A DNA stretch of 64,000 nt from Polaromonas sp. 39-63-25 (GCF_002278925.1 NZ_NCJH01000006.1:62001-126000), one strand, 5' to 3'; counted from the stretch's first letter, positions 8,007 to 16,685 are shown. The notes: generated by a model not told the origin, from the sequence alone. Numbers and translations are program-made.

Positions 8007-9269
8007 ATGCCTTCCCTGCCTGACTTCTCCACCCTGCTCGGCCTGAGTGTGGCGTTGGGCATCGGCCTGCTGGTCGGCGCTGAACGCGAACGCCGCAAAG
8101 GCAGCGGGCCGACGCGCGGCGCGGCCGGCATACGCACTTTTGCGGTGGCCTCGGTGCTGGGCGCCGTTGGGGTGTTGCTGGGCGGCGGCCTGTTGCTGGC
8201 GGCTGTCGCCCTGGTCATCGGCGCCCTGGCCGTCGTGTCCTACCAGCGCACCCGGGAGCGCGACCCGGGCATGACCACCGAGATCGCCCTGCTGCTGACC
8301 TGCCTGCTCGGCGGGCTGGCGATGCGCAACGCGGCCCTGGCCGCCGGTGTGGGCGCAGCGCTGGCGGCGCTGCTGGCGGCACGCAACGGCCTTCACCATT
8401 TTGTGCGCGGCGTGCTGACCGAGCGTGAGTTGCATGATGCCCTGCTGTTTTCAGCGGCGGCCCTGATCGCCCTGCCGCTGGCCCCGGACCGGTTCATGGG
8501 TCCTTTCGATGCCGTCAACCCCCATGCCATCACCCGCCTGGTGGTGCTGGTGATGGCCATCAGTGCGCTCGGTTATGTGGCGACGCGCGCACTGGGTCCG
8601 CGTTACGGCCTGCCACTGGCCGGGTTCGCGGCGGGCTTCATTTCGAGCACCGCCACCATCCATGCCATGGGCACACGTGCGGCCAGGGCCAAAACCCAGG
8701 CGGACGGGGCCATCGCCGGTGCGGTGCTCTCCAGCCTGGCCACCATGGTGCAGCTGGCGGTCGTGGTGGCTGCGGTGCAACCGGCGCTGCTCGACGCGCT
8801 GAGGTGGCCGCTGGTTCTCGGCGGTCTGGCGGCATGCGCCTACAGCCTGCTGTTCTTCCCGCGGGGAGCACTGGCGGCCCAAGCAGCCACCGGCCGTCCG
8901 GAACCACAGGACCTGGGCCGGGCCTTCGACCTCAAGACCGCGCTGGCATTTGCCGCCATCGTCGGTGTCGTGCTGGTGGTGTCGGCCGCGCTCAGCGCCT
9001 GGCTGGGCGCACCCGGCGCCCTGCTGGCGGCCGCAGTCACCGGGCTGGTCGATGCCCACGCAACCGCCGCCTCGGTCGCGTCGCTGGTGGCGTCCGGCAA
9101 ACTGTCGCCGGACGCCGCGCTGTGGCCCATCCTCGCCGGTCTGAGCACCAATTCGCTGATGAAGGCCGTTGTGGCCTTCCACGCCGGGGGTGCCGCGTAT
9201 GCGGCGCGTATCGTGCCGGGGCTGGTGCTGATGATCGCGGCGGTCTGGCTCGGTGTCTGGTTGCCATAA
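8007..9269 (+). CDS. DUF4010 / MgtC-like multispanning membrane protein
   Basis: About 420 aa, strongly hydrophobic, with roughly a dozen membrane segments. The N-terminus (LGLSVALGIGLLVGAERERR, then GIRTFAVASVLGAVG) is the MgtC/SapB-like signature, and the C-terminal half (FAAGFISSTATIHAMGTRA, ILAGLSTNSLMKAVVAF) is typical of DUF4010. The function of the family is not established. ATG 8007 is used rather than the upstream GTG because it begins just before the first conserved block. It stands alone 69 bp after copA, in the same direction; no evidence ties it to copper. Confidence 0.85.
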   Translation: MPSLPDFSTLLGLSVALGIGLLVGAERERRKGSGPTRGAAGIRTFAVASVLGAVGVLLGGGLLLAAVALVIGALAVVSYQRTRERDPGMTTEIALLLTCLLGGLAMRNAALAAGVGAALAALLAARNGLHHFVRGVLTERELHDALLFSAAALIALPLAPDRFMGPFDAVNPHAITRLVVLVMAISALGYVATRALGPRYGLPLAGFAAGFISSTATIHAMGTRAARAKTQADGAIAGAVLSSLATMVQLAVVVAAVQPALLDALRWPLVLGGLAACAYSLLFFPRGALAAQAATGRPEPQDLGRAFDLKTALAFAAIVGVVLVVSAALSAWLGAPGALLAAAVTGLVDAHATAASVASLVASGKLSPDAALWPILAGLSTNSLMKAVVAFHAGGAAYAARIVPGLVLMIAAVWLGVWLP

Positions 9270-9417
9270 GGCCACATCCCGAAAACCCTGACCCGCGCCA
9301 TGCCTTGTGCGCGTGTTAAGGTGAAAACATGGTCAAGCAATCCACACCGCGCCCGGACCTGCCGGCGCTTCAACCCCAGCCGCAGCACCCGCGTGTTGCG
9401 TACGCCCCAGGTCCGCG

Positions 9418-10248
9418 ATGAGCACACGCTCACGCCTCTTGTTCGCTGCCGTCCTTGTGGCCGCGCTGGCCGCCGCCGCCCTGTGGTGGAGCTCGCGGAC
9501 CCCGGCGCCCGCGCCGGCCGCCGCACCGGTGGCCGCAGCGCCTGCCCTGCCTGAGCCGGCCCAGGCCCCGGTGGACGAGCCGGCGCCGCCGATCCTGCAC
9601 CCGGTCGCGCCACCCGCCGCGGAGCCGCCCCTGGCGGCCTCGGGCATAGGCGCGGCGCTGACCGCCTTGCTGGGCCAGCCGGCCATGGCCACCTTTTTCC
9701 AGGTCGAGGACTTCCCGCGCCGCTTTGTGGCCACCGTGGACACCCTCGGCCGCGCCCACGCGCCGCCGCTGCTCTGGCCGGTACAGCCGACAGCGGGCCG
9801 CTTCACGGTCGAGGAGCCCGCCGGCGGCGGCAGCTTCATCGCCGCAGACAACAGCCTGCGTTATGCGCCGCTGGTGGCCCTGGCCGACAGCGTCTCGCCG
9901 GCGCGGGCGGTGGGGTTGTACATCCACATGTACCCGCTGCTGCAACAGGCCTATGAAGAACTGGGTTACCCCAAGCGTTATTTCAACGACAGGCTGATCG
10001 CGGTGATCGACCAGTTGCTCGCCACGCCGGAGCCGGCCGGCCCGGTGCCGGTGCGGCTGACAGAGGTCAAGGGACCGATCGCCCCGGTGCGGCCGTGGGT
10101 GCGTTACGAGTTCGCTGATCCGGCGCTGGAGTCGCTGTCGGCGGGGCAAAAAATCATGCTGCGTGTCGGTCCGGCCCATGAACGCCGGCTCAAGGCCAAA
10201 CTGGTTGCCCTTCGCCAGGAACTGCTGCTGCGTACCAAAACGCCCTGA
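9418..10248 (+). CDS. DUF3014 family protein, membrane-anchored
   Basis: 276 aa. A single N-terminal membrane anchor (LLFAAVLVAALAAAALWW, residues 7-24) is followed by an Ala/Pro-rich linker of about 50 residues, then a conserved soluble domain from about residue 75 (FFQVEDFPRRFVATVDTLGR, YAPLVALADSVSP, HMYPLLQQAYEELGYP, RYFNDRLIAVIDQLL). This is the DUF3014 pattern; no biochemical function is known. Topology suggests the domain faces the periplasm. It is followed 23 bp later by tag, with no indication of functional coupling. Confidence 0.85.
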   Translation: MSTRSRLLFAAVLVAALAAAALWWSSRTPAPAPAAAPVAAAPALPEPAQAPVDEPAPPILHPVAPPAAEPPLAASGIGAALTALLGQPAMATFFQVEDFPRRFVATVDTLGRAHAPPLLWPVQPTAGRFTVEEPAGGGSFIAADNSLRYAPLVALADSVSPARAVGLYIHMYPLLQQAYEELGYPKRYFNDRLIAVIDQLLATPEPAGPVPVRLTEVKGPIAPVRPWVRYEFADPALESLSAGQKIMLRVGPAHERRLKAKLVALRQELLLRTKTP

Positions 10249-10271
10249 GCGGGGCCCAGTCCCTGACTGCC

Positions 10272-10928
10272 ATGCCTGCCGCCACCTCCCTGCCCGCCGA
10301 CGCACCCGGCCTGTTCACCGAAGCGGGCGGCGACACCCGCTGCGCCTGGTGCCAGGCCACGCCGCTGTACCGCCACTACCACGACACCGAATGGGGCTTT
10401 CCAGTCGCCGATGAACGCAGGCTGTTTGAAAAGATCTGCCTCGAAGGTTTTCAGGCCGGCCTGAGCTGGCTGACCATCCTGAACAAGCGCGAAGCCTTTC
10501 GCAGCGCGTTCGCCAACTTCGATGCCGAACAGGTGGCGCGTTTTGATGCCGCCGATGTCCAGCGCCTGCTAGCCGATGCAGGCATCGTGCGCCACGCCGG
10601 CAAGATCGCATCAAGCATCAACAACGCACGGCGTGTCCTGGAGCTGCGCCGCGAGTTCGGCTCGCTGGCCGCCTATGTCTGGCGGCTGGAGCCCGACGCC
10701 GCCAGCCGGCCCAAACACATCACGCTGGAAGCCGTGCGCGCCCTGCCCCATTCGCCCGCCTCGGCGGCGCTGTCCAAAGACCTGAAGAAACGCGGCTGGA
10801 CCTTTGTCGGTCCAACCACGATGTACGCCTTCATGCAGGCCATGGGCCTGGTCAACGACCACCTCGAAGGTTGCGCCAGCCGCGCGCAGGCGCTGGCGGC
10901 ACGCGCGGCCTTCACGCCACCGGTTTGA
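10272..10928 (+). CDS. tag: DNA-3-methyladenine glycosylase I
   Basis: 218 aa. Tag excises 3-methyladenine from alkylated DNA in base excision repair. Family features: RCAWCQATPLYRHYHDTEWG (residues 23-42) with the first zinc-snap Cys/His, the HhH-related core LFEKICLEGFQAGLSWLTIL, and the C-terminal FVGPTTMYAFMQAMGLVNDH followed by LEGC, which supplies the second zinc pair. About 15-20 residues precede the conserved start compared with the E. coli enzyme (187 aa). Confidence 0.94.
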   Translation: MPAATSLPADAPGLFTEAGGDTRCAWCQATPLYRHYHDTEWGFPVADERRLFEKICLEGFQAGLSWLTILNKREAFRSAFANFDAEQVARFDAADVQRLLADAGIVRHAGKIASSINNARRVLELRREFGSLAAYVWRLEPDAASRPKHITLEAVRALPHSPASAALSKDLKKRGWTFVGPTTMYAFMQAMGLVNDHLEGCASRAQALAARAAFTPPV

Positions 10929-10942
10929 AGGCGACAGTCATT

Positions 10943-11000
10943 TGCTACTGAATACATAGCTGCTTGCGCCCGTGGTTATTGGGCTGGAGGCCTTTTTCTT
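10943..11000 (+). repeat. Short dispersed repeat, long intergenic form
   Basis: Begins GCTACTGAATACATAGCTGC, continues TTGCGCCCG, then a spacer, TATTGGGC, TGGAGGCC and a T-rich run. It lies between the convergent tag and MATE genes. The GCCCG/GGGC pair plus T-run looks terminator-like for rightward transcription. Confidence 0.75.
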
Positions 11001-11001
11001 T

Positions 11002-12537
11002 TCAAACCCCGGCTGATGGAATTCTTTTCAGCAGCCCCGCCGTGCTGCGCGGCCAGCCGATGCCGCCAAACCAGGCGCCGCCGGCCACCGCCCAGGCATT
11101 GAGCACGCCGTAGATCACCAGCGCCACCGCCTGGGCAAGAAAAACCCCGGCCAGGCCACCGTCCCAACGCAGGGCCAGCCAGCCGCCGGCGAGGGCCACC
11201 GCCAGCCGCGCCAGGTTGCCGAGCACCGGCCAGAGCAGCCGCCCGGCCCCCTGCGACGCAAAGTACAGCGCGAGGCCGAGCCCGAAAAAGCCATACACCG
11301 GCCCCACCACCCGCAGGTAGGCGCTGCCAGCTTCGATCATGGCCGGATCGCTGTTGAACAGTGAGAGCCAGGCCTTGGGAAACGCCGCGGCCCACAGGCC
11401 GATGGCTTCGGTCATCACGAAGGCCATGCCCGCGCCTATCCAGGTCGCGTGCAGCGCGCGTTCGCGCTGGCCCGCACCCATGCAGGTGCCCACCATCGCG
11501 ACCAGCGGCGCACCGAAACCGAAGACCAGCGGCACCAGCAGATACTCCAGCCGCGAGGCCGTGCCGTAGCCGGCAATCGCTGCGGTGCCGAAACTACCGA
11601 CCAGCGCGGTGGTGATGCCTATGGCCAGGTTGGTGGCGACCGTGGACACCGTGCCGACCAGGCCGACACGCAGGATGTCCTTGAACAGCGGCCAACGAAA
11701 ACGGATGTGTGCGAGCGACGGGCGCAACAGGCTTTTCGGCGACCACAGGTAGGCCGCCAGCACCAGGCTGCCCACCAGGTAATAGGCCAGCAGCGCAATG
11801 GCCCCGCCGGCAATGCCCAGCGCGGGCAGCGGACCCCAACCGAAGATCAGCAGCGGCGACAGCGGCAACAACACCAGCGCACCCAGCACCGTGACATTGG
11901 CCGGCACCGCCATGTTGCCGGTGCCGCGGATCACCGCCGACAGTGTGTTGAAAATCCACACCAGCGCCGCGCCGGCAAACACCCAGTTGGAATACACCAT
12001 GGCCGCCTCCAGCGCGCCACCGGTGCCGCCCATGCGGGCATACAGCCAGCGCCCGCCGCCCAGCACCGCCACCGTGAACAGCAGCGCGAACACGGCGGCA
12101 ATCACGATGGCGTGCAGCACCAGCGCATCGGCATCGCCCTTGCGCCGTGCGCCGAGGGCGCGGGCAATCGCCGAAGCGATGCCACCGCCCATGGCGCCGG
12201 CCGAGGTCATCTGCATCAGCATCACCACCGGAAACACCAGGGCCATGCCGGCCAGCGCGTCGGTGCCGAGTTTGCCAACGAAGTAAGTTTCAATCAGCCC
12301 GACACCGGCCTGCGCGAGCATGACCAGCACATTGGGGGCGGCCAGGCGCAGCAGGGTGGGCGCAATCGGCGCTTCGAGCAGCAGCCGCGTGCGTGGGTCA
12401 AGACCAGCCCCCACGCTCCCCACTGCGTGTGGTTCGCTGCCCCCCGAGGGGGCGCTGCGCCTGCGGCCCGGCAGAGCCGGTTCCGCGGCCCCTGCTTGAC
12501 TTGAAGAGGCTGTACTCGACGCATTGGCGCTGTTCAT
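11002..12537 (-). CDS. MATE-family multidrug efflux transporter (NorM-like)
   Basis: 511 aa, with about 12 membrane segments and two homologous halves. Typical MATE pieces are LLEAPIAPTLLRLAAPNVLV at the start of the core (about residue 53) and VGKLGTDALAGMALVFPV. Such proteins expel cationic drugs in exchange for Na+ or H+. The ATG overlaps the stop of the upstream MFS gene (ATGA). The first ~45 residues (rich in Ala, Ser, Pro, Gly) are not MATE-like and are encoded by a copy of the GC-rich repeat found elsewhere in the window, so the N-terminus may be repeat-derived or translation may start further in. It is the last gene of a marR-MFS-MATE operon. Confidence 0.9.
   Translation of the reverse strand: MNSANASSTASSSQAGAAEPALPGRRRSAPSGGSEPHAVGSVGAGLDPRTRLLLEAPIAPTLLRLAAPNVLVMLAQAGVGLIETYFVGKLGTDALAGMALVFPVVMLMQMTSAGAMGGGIASAIARALGARRKGDADALVLHAIVIAAVFALLFTVAVLGGGRWLYARMGGTGGALEAAMVYSNWVFAGAALVWIFNTLSAVIRGTGNMAVPANVTVLGALVLLPLSPLLIFGWGPLPALGIAGGAIALLAYYLVGSLVLAAYLWSPKSLLRPSLAHIRFRWPLFKDILRVGLVGTVSTVATNLAIGITTALVGSFGTAAIAGYGTASRLEYLLVPLVFGFGAPLVAMVGTCMGAGQRERALHATWIGAGMAFVMTEAIGLWAAAFPKAWLSLFNSDPAMIEAGSAYLRVVGPVYGFFGLGLALYFASQGAGRLLWPVLGNLARLAVALAGGWLALRWDGGLAGVFLAQAVALVIYGVLNAWAVAGGAWFGGIGWPRSTAGLLKRIPSAGV
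12407..12500 (+). repeat. GC-rich ~95-bp repeat, copy inside 5' end of MATE gene
   Basis: Starts with GCCCCCACG, then CACTGCGTGT, CTGCCCCCCGAGGGGG, GCTGCGCCTGCGGCCCGGCA and ends CGCGGCCCCTGCTTGA. The same order of blocks recurs at 21333 and, inverted, at 26321. Here it encodes, on the minus strand, the non-conserved N-terminal stretch of the MATE transporter. Confidence 0.8.
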
Positions 12538-13787
12538 GTTGCAGCCCTGCTTGCACGCGGCAACTTGGCCTCACGGATCGGCAGGTTCACGAGGGCGGCA
12601 CCCGCGGCCAGCACGATGTCGATGTACCAGACCCAGTCGTAGCTGCCGGTGGCTTCAAAGACATAACCACCGAGGAAGGCGCCGAAAAAGCCGCCGATCT
12701 GGTGCGCCAGCATCACGATGCCGAACAGCATGGCCATGTTGGCCGTGCCGAACATCTTGGCCACCAGGCCCGCGGTCGGCGGAACCGTCGAGAGAAAGGT
12801 CACGCCCATGACGGCGGCAAACACCAGCATCACCGCCGGTGTTTTCGGCGCCAGCAAAAAGATCAGTACCGCGATGCCGCGCGTCGCGTACAGCAGCGCC
12901 AGTAGCGACTTCATGCGCCAACGGCCCACGGCCCAGCCCATGGCGAGGCTGCCGACGATGTTGAACAGGCCGATCATGGCCAGTGCCCAGCCGCCGATCT
13001 CCGGCGGCAGGCCGCAGGCAGCCACCACACCCGGCAGGTGCGTGGCCAGAAAGGCGACGTGGAATCCGCAGACGAAAAACCCCAGGCTCAGGTATCGGTA
13101 ACTGGGCGTGGCCAACGCCTGGCGAATCGCCTGGCGGGCGCTCAGTGCTTTCTTGCCGGAGGCTGCCGCGGCCTGTGCTGCCAGGGCGTTCGAGTTGCCC
13201 TGGAGCACCCACACCGCCGGCAGCGCCAGCAGGATCAGCACGCCCAACCACTGCATCGCGTTGGCCCAGCCGACGGTCGCCGTCAGGCCAATCGCGATCG
13301 GCGCCATCGCAAACTGGCCGAAGGAGCCGCCCGCATTGACGATGCCGCTGGCAAAGCCGCGTTTTTCCAGCGGCACCAGGCGTGCGGTCGCCGCCATCAG
13401 CACCGACGGGCCAGCCATGCCCGCACCACCCGCGGCGAGCACACCAATGGCAAATATCAGGCCCGCCGTGCTGGTCATCAGCGGCGTGAGGATGGTGCCT
13501 GTGGCCACCAGCAACACGCCCAGAAAAATCACGCGGCCGGTGCCGATGCGGTCGGCCACGGCGCCGGCAAAAGGCTGGGTCAACCCCCACCACAACTGGC
13601 CAAACGCAAAGGCCAGGCTGATGCTGCCTATGCCCAGCGCGGTCGAGGTATTGAGCGCCGACAGGAACAGGCCCATGGTCTGTCGCACGCCCATGGTCAG
13701 CGCAAAGGTGCCGGCCGCGGCCAGCAGCACCAGCCACAGCGCGACATGCCGCCTGGCAGACGAGGAAGAGGAAGGTTTATTCATCAT
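12534..13787 (-). CDS. MFS transporter
   Basis: About 417 aa with 12 predicted membrane segments. It begins MMNKPSSSSSARRHVALWLVLLAAAG (residues 1-26 by span) and shows the MFS loop GAVADRIGTGRVIFLG between helices 2 and 3 and the repeated gate after helix 8 (GWAVGRWRMKSLLAL). The mid-loop is short and the protein resembles oxalate/formate-antiporter-type and aromatic-compound MFS carriers, but the substrate is not readable. The start (ATG 13787, or 13784) overlaps the end of marR and its stop overlaps the MATE ATG, so three genes form a tight operon, probably repressed by the MarR protein. Confidence 0.88.
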   Translation of the reverse strand: MMNKPSSSSSARRHVALWLVLLAAAGTFALTMGVRQTMGLFLSALNTSTALGIGSISLAFAFGQLWWGLTQPFAGAVADRIGTGRVIFLGVLLVATGTILTPLMTSTAGLIFAIGVLAAGGAGMAGPSVLMAATARLVPLEKRGFASGIVNAGGSFGQFAMAPIAIGLTATVGWANAMQWLGVLILLALPAVWVLQGNSNALAAQAAAASGKKALSARQAIRQALATPSYRYLSLGFFVCGFHVAFLATHLPGVVAACGLPPEIGGWALAMIGLFNIVGSLAMGWAVGRWRMKSLLALLYATRGIAVLIFLLAPKTPAVMLVFAAVMGVTFLSTVPPTAGLVAKMFGTANMAMLFGIVMLAHQIGGFFGAFLGGYVFEATGSYDWVWYIDIVLAAGAALVNLPIREAKLPRASRAAT

Positions 13788-14262
13788 CGGCTCCGGATCC
13801 GGTTTCAACGGGGGACAGCAGCTCCAGCGACTCATTGATCAGGCCATGCAGCGCCAGCACGCGCTGCGCGCCCAGCAGGTGGTTCAAGCCCTCCTGCGCC
13901 ACCTTCCAGCGATGGCGGGCCTCCTCGCGTTTGGCACGGCCCGCCGGTGTGATGGCCACACTGCGGCTGCGTGCATCGGTGCCAGCGGTCAGTTCGATCC
14001 AGCCGGCATCGATCAGGGGTTTGAGATTGCGCGTCAGGGTGGAGGCGCTGACCTTCATGCTTTGCGCCAGCTCGCCGGGACGCAGGGGGCCGAGCTTGAG
14101 AACATGGGACAGCAGCGAATACTGGGTGGTCTTCAGGCCCGACTTCGCCATCTCGAGGTCGTAATAGGTGGCGACACGCCGCATCAGCTGGCGCAGCTTC
14201 AGGTTGGTGCAACCCAGGGCTTTCAGGTCGGCCTGGGTGGCGGCAGCGGTTTTTCTGGACAT
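13777..14262 (-). CDS. MarR-family transcriptional regulator
   Basis: 161 aa. The winged helix-turn-helix is seen as LGPLRPGELAQSMKVSASTL (about 57-76) followed by TRNLKPLIDAGWIEL and the wing DARSRSVAITPAGRAK. N- and C-terminal helices supply the dimer interface. MarR proteins repress adjacent efflux or detoxification genes and are released by phenolic or similar ligands. It is the first gene of the marR-MFS-MATE operon and is divergent from a thioesterase; a perfect 20-bp palindrome immediately upstream of its ATG is the likely operator controlling both directions. Confidence 0.92.
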   Translation of the reverse strand: MSRKTAAATQADLKALGCTNLKLRQLMRRVATYYDLEMAKSGLKTTQYSLLSHVLKLGPLRPGELAQSMKVSASTLTRNLKPLIDAGWIELTAGTDARSRSVAITPAGRAKREEARHRWKVAQEGLNHLLGAQRVLALHGLINESLELLSPVETGSGADDE

Positions 14263-14265
14263 GTG

Positions 14266-14285
14266 ATAATTGTAGCTACAATTAT
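14266..14285. promoter_or_regulatory. Perfect 20-bp palindromic operator, probable MarR site
   Basis: ATAATTGTAGCTACAATTAT is its own reverse complement. It occupies almost the whole 48-bp gap between the divergent marR and thioesterase starts. The TTGTAGCTACAA core has the length and symmetry of MarR-family boxes, and its position next to both start codons would let the regulator repress itself, the efflux genes and the thioesterase. Confidence 0.85.
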
Positions 14286-14310
14286 TGCAGGTGCAATCAA
14301 AGGAGAAACA

Positions 14311-14865
14311 ATGACCCCGGAAGAAACATTGGCGTTATGGAACGAGGAGCGCAACGCCGTCGTCGAGCGCATGCTGGCCGGCGGCGGCAAACCGGGCCTG
14401 GCCCATCCGTCCATGGTGGCCGGCAAGAGCGGGCTGGAGATCATGCAGGCCATGTTGGCCGGCGAGCTGCCCTTTCCGCACATTGCCGACACACTCGATT
14501 TTTCGCTGGTGGAGGTCGGCCCCGGCAAAGCGGTGTTCCAGGGCACGCCGCAGCTCAAGCATTACAACCCGCTGGGCACGGTGCATGGCGGCTGGTACGC
14601 CACGCTGCTGGACTCGGCGCTGGGCTGCGCTGTGCACACCATGATGCCGGCCGGCCGCGCCTACACCACGGCGGAACTCGGCGTCAACATCGTGCGGGCC
14701 GCGTCCCATAAAACCGGACCGCTGCGTGCGATCGGCACGGTCATCCATTGCGGCCGGCAAATGGCCACGGCCGAAGCCCGCATCATCGGGCCGGACGGCA
14801 AGCTGTATGCCCACGCCACCACCACCTGCCTGGTGTTTGAGGTGCCGCCGCCAAAAGCGGCCTGA
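14311..14865 (+). CDS. PaaI-type hotdog-fold thioesterase
   Basis: 184 aa. The hotdog thioesterase signature is HYNPLGTVHGGWYATLLDSA (about residues 87-106), with the conserved N-x-x-G-x-x-H-G-G block, followed by YTTAELGVNIVRAA and a C-terminal strand pair. It hydrolyses acyl- or aryl-CoA thioesters. Start ATG 14311 follows an AAAGGAGAAACA ribosome site. It is transcribed away from the marR efflux operon across the shared palindrome, so it may be co-regulated in a response to an aromatic or fatty compound. Confidence 0.9.
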   Translation: MTPEETLALWNEERNAVVERMLAGGGKPGLAHPSMVAGKSGLEIMQAMLAGELPFPHIADTLDFSLVEVGPGKAVFQGTPQLKHYNPLGTVHGGWYATLLDSALGCAVHTMMPAGRAYTTAELGVNIVRAASHKTGPLRAIGTVIHCGRQMATAEARIIGPDGKLYAHATTTCLVFEVPPPKAA

Positions 14866-14886
14866 ACTTCGGACGGGAAGGTATTC

Positions 14887-15633
14887 CTAGGCGGGCTGCC
14901 CTGCCGCCCCGGGCTGGGTCCGGACCTGCTCCACACGCCGGTTCACCAGCGCGGCGGCGAGCATCCATTTGGCCCGCGTCAGCCAGCCGAGCTCCAGCTC
15001 CGCATGGTCCTTGCTGCTGTAGAAATGCTCGGGATCGTGCGCCACGCCCCAGTCATGCAGCGGCAGGCTGGCCGGGTCGGAAACGTTGTACTGCGCATGC
15101 GCGGCATGCCGGCCATCCCAGAAATGCATGCCCCGGACGTGGATGCCGTAGCCCACCAGACAGCCGGTCTGGCTCAGCAACTCTGCAGCCTGCGCCTCCA
15201 GCAGGGAGTCCGTCACATAGGTGTCGGTCTGTATCCAGCGCGCGTCCAGGTAAACCTCCGCCACGGCATGGGTGATGGTGCTCTGCGGCACATCGATGAT
15301 GCCCTTGAGAAACCCGCTGGAGAGGGTCACGAAACGCAGCCGGGCGGGCACGCCGACCGAACGCAGCATGGCTACAAACAGCGTGCCCTTGGTGTGGCAG
15401 TCGCCGCGTCCCGCCTTGAGCACGGCCGCCGCCGGTACATGGTCAAAACCGGCCACGCAACCAAAAGGCAGCGACTTGACGAAGTCATGAAGGGCCACGG
15501 CCTTCCGGGTTGGCGTGGTCGCCAGCTGCGTGATGCGCATGGCCTGGATACGGAGTTTGGGATCATCAAGATCGAGCAGGCGGGTGGAGCACAGCCAGTC
15601 ATGAGGCTGATCAGTCGTGGAAGACAGGGGCAT
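14887..15633 (-). CDS. Transglutaminase-like cysteine-peptidase-fold protein
   Basis: 248 aa. The transglutaminase-like core has the Cys motif AGRGDCHTKGTLFVAMLRSV (about residues 74-93), then PARLRFVTLS, and the His/Asp part THAVAEVYLDARWIQTDTYV (about 120-140), giving the Cys-His-Asp triad. No signal peptide is evident. Such proteins act as peptidases or amidases, but the substrate is unknown. It converges with the thioesterase gene on one side and is divergent from gloA on the other. Confidence 0.85.
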   Translation of the reverse strand: MPLSSTTDQPHDWLCSTRLLDLDDPKLRIQAMRITQLATTPTRKAVALHDFVKSLPFGCVAGFDHVPAAAVLKAGRGDCHTKGTLFVAMLRSVGVPARLRFVTLSSGFLKGIIDVPQSTITHAVAEVYLDARWIQTDTYVTDSLLEAQAAELLSQTGCLVGYGIHVRGMHFWDGRHAAHAQYNVSDPASLPLHDWGVAHDPEHFYSSKDHAELELGWLTRAKWMLAAALVNRRVEQVRTQPGAAGQPA

Positions 15634-15761
15634 GAATGAGGGGCGCTGCGTAAATAGCTGGCCAGTATATCGCCCGGAAAACCGTGAATTTCCCCCGTTG
15701 TGTTGGGGGGTTCTGGATTGCCGGACAATGCCAACACCTGTTCAAAAGGAAGAGAAACACG

Positions 15762-16175
15762 ATGAGACTCCTGCACACCATGCTGCGCGTTGGCAAGCTG
15801 CAACGCTCGATTGATTTCTACACCCAGGTGCTCGGCATGACGCTGCTGCGCACGTCGGAAAACCCGGAATACAAATACAGCCTGGCCTTTGTCGGCTACG
15901 AGGGCGGCAATCCGGGCCAGGCCGAGATCGAACTGACCTGGAACTGGGACACCGACAGCTACGAGATGGGCACCGCCTATGGTCATATTGCACTGGGCGT
16001 TCCCGACGCCTACGCGGCCTGCGAAAAAATCAAGGCAGCTGGCGGCAACGTGACGCGCGAGGCCGGGCCGGTCAAGGGCGGCACAACCGTGATTGCGTTT
16101 GTCACCGATCCGGATGGCTACAAGATCGAGTTGATTGAGCGCAAGAACGATACGGGTGGTGCGGGGCTGCGCTGA
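15762..16175 (+). CDS. gloA: Lactoylglutathione lyase (glyoxalase I)
   Basis: 137 aa. Converts the methylglyoxal-glutathione hemithioacetal to S-lactoylglutathione. Metal ligands can be assigned by pattern: His in [10 protein letters not shown] (residue 5), Glu in [10 protein letters not shown], His in [10 protein letters not shown], and Glu in YKIELIERK. The length (135-140 aa) is that of the Ni-type bacterial enzyme. ATG 15762 is preceded by AAAGGAAGAG. The gene ends just before a large repeated element that separates it from the convergent eda. Confidence 0.96.
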   Translation: MRLLHTMLRVGKLQRSIDFYTQVLGMTLLRTSENPEYKYSLAFVGYEGGNPGQAEIELTWNWDTDSYEMGTAYGHIALGVPDAYAACEKIKAAGGNVTREAGPVKGGTTVIAFVTDPDGYKIELIERKNDTGGAGLR

Positions 16176-16239
16176 GGGCATTGCATCTCTGGCGTCCTGG
16201 CACCCGGGGATCGCCGGCTTCACGCCGCGACTGCGGTTC

Positions 16240-16685
16240 GCCCAAGGCAGTAGGAGCGACTCCCCACTCCCTCCCCTATCCCGTCCCTCGCCTCGCTGGG
16301 CGATGGAGGGGGACTTCATTTGGCCGCGTGTGCTGCGCTCGCGTGCAAACATGACTGCTGCGTAAGAACGACGTGACGCGCTGCGCGCGTCACGTCCCCC
16401 GCATACGATCCCGACCCCGGTCCTGCATTCGATTCCCCCACCCGTCGGGCTGGGCCGAGGAGCGCAGCCGAAAGCGGATCAGGACGAGCGATTGTCTGAG
16501 CGAAGCGAGTTCGAGCTCGGCCCCGCTTTCGGCGAGCACCGGAGGTTTCCCGTAGCGAAGCGGAGGGACCCAGACCATCGGGTCGCCTTTTCTTTGACCC
16601 AGACCATCGGGTCGCCTTTTCTTTTGCTTACTTTTCTTTTGGCGACGCAAAAGAAAAGTGAGTTGCCGCCGGGCAACCCCCGGCT
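16240..16685 (+). repeat. ~430-bp dispersed element, copy A (convergent gloA/eda gap)
   Basis: The 670-bp gap 16176-16845 between gloA and eda holds no gene; this repeat fills most of it. Blocks shared with copies at 38.9 and 43.3 kb are, in order: CTCCCCACTCC, GGGCGATGGAGGGGGACTTC, GCAAACATGAC, a palindrome, CCCACCCGTCGGGCTGGGCC, GAGGAGCGCAG, a GAGCGATTGTCTGAGCG-type block, CCCAGACCATCGGGTCGCC and a T/A hairpin. Hairpin 1 is ACGTGACGCGC-TGC-GCGCGTCACGT (16371-16395). Hairpin 2 is ACTTTTCTTTTG-GCGACG-CAAAAGAAAAGT (16630-16659). This copy carries a tandem duplication of the GACCCAGACCATCGGG unit (16566 and 16597). Confidence 0.9.

Noticed and set aside
16630-16659. T/A-rich hairpin of the large element as an ordinary terminator
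   Set aside because: It could stop transcription, but the stem itself is made of T and A runs with no GC stem followed by a clean T-run, and it recurs only as part of a larger element, so it is not listed as a terminator.
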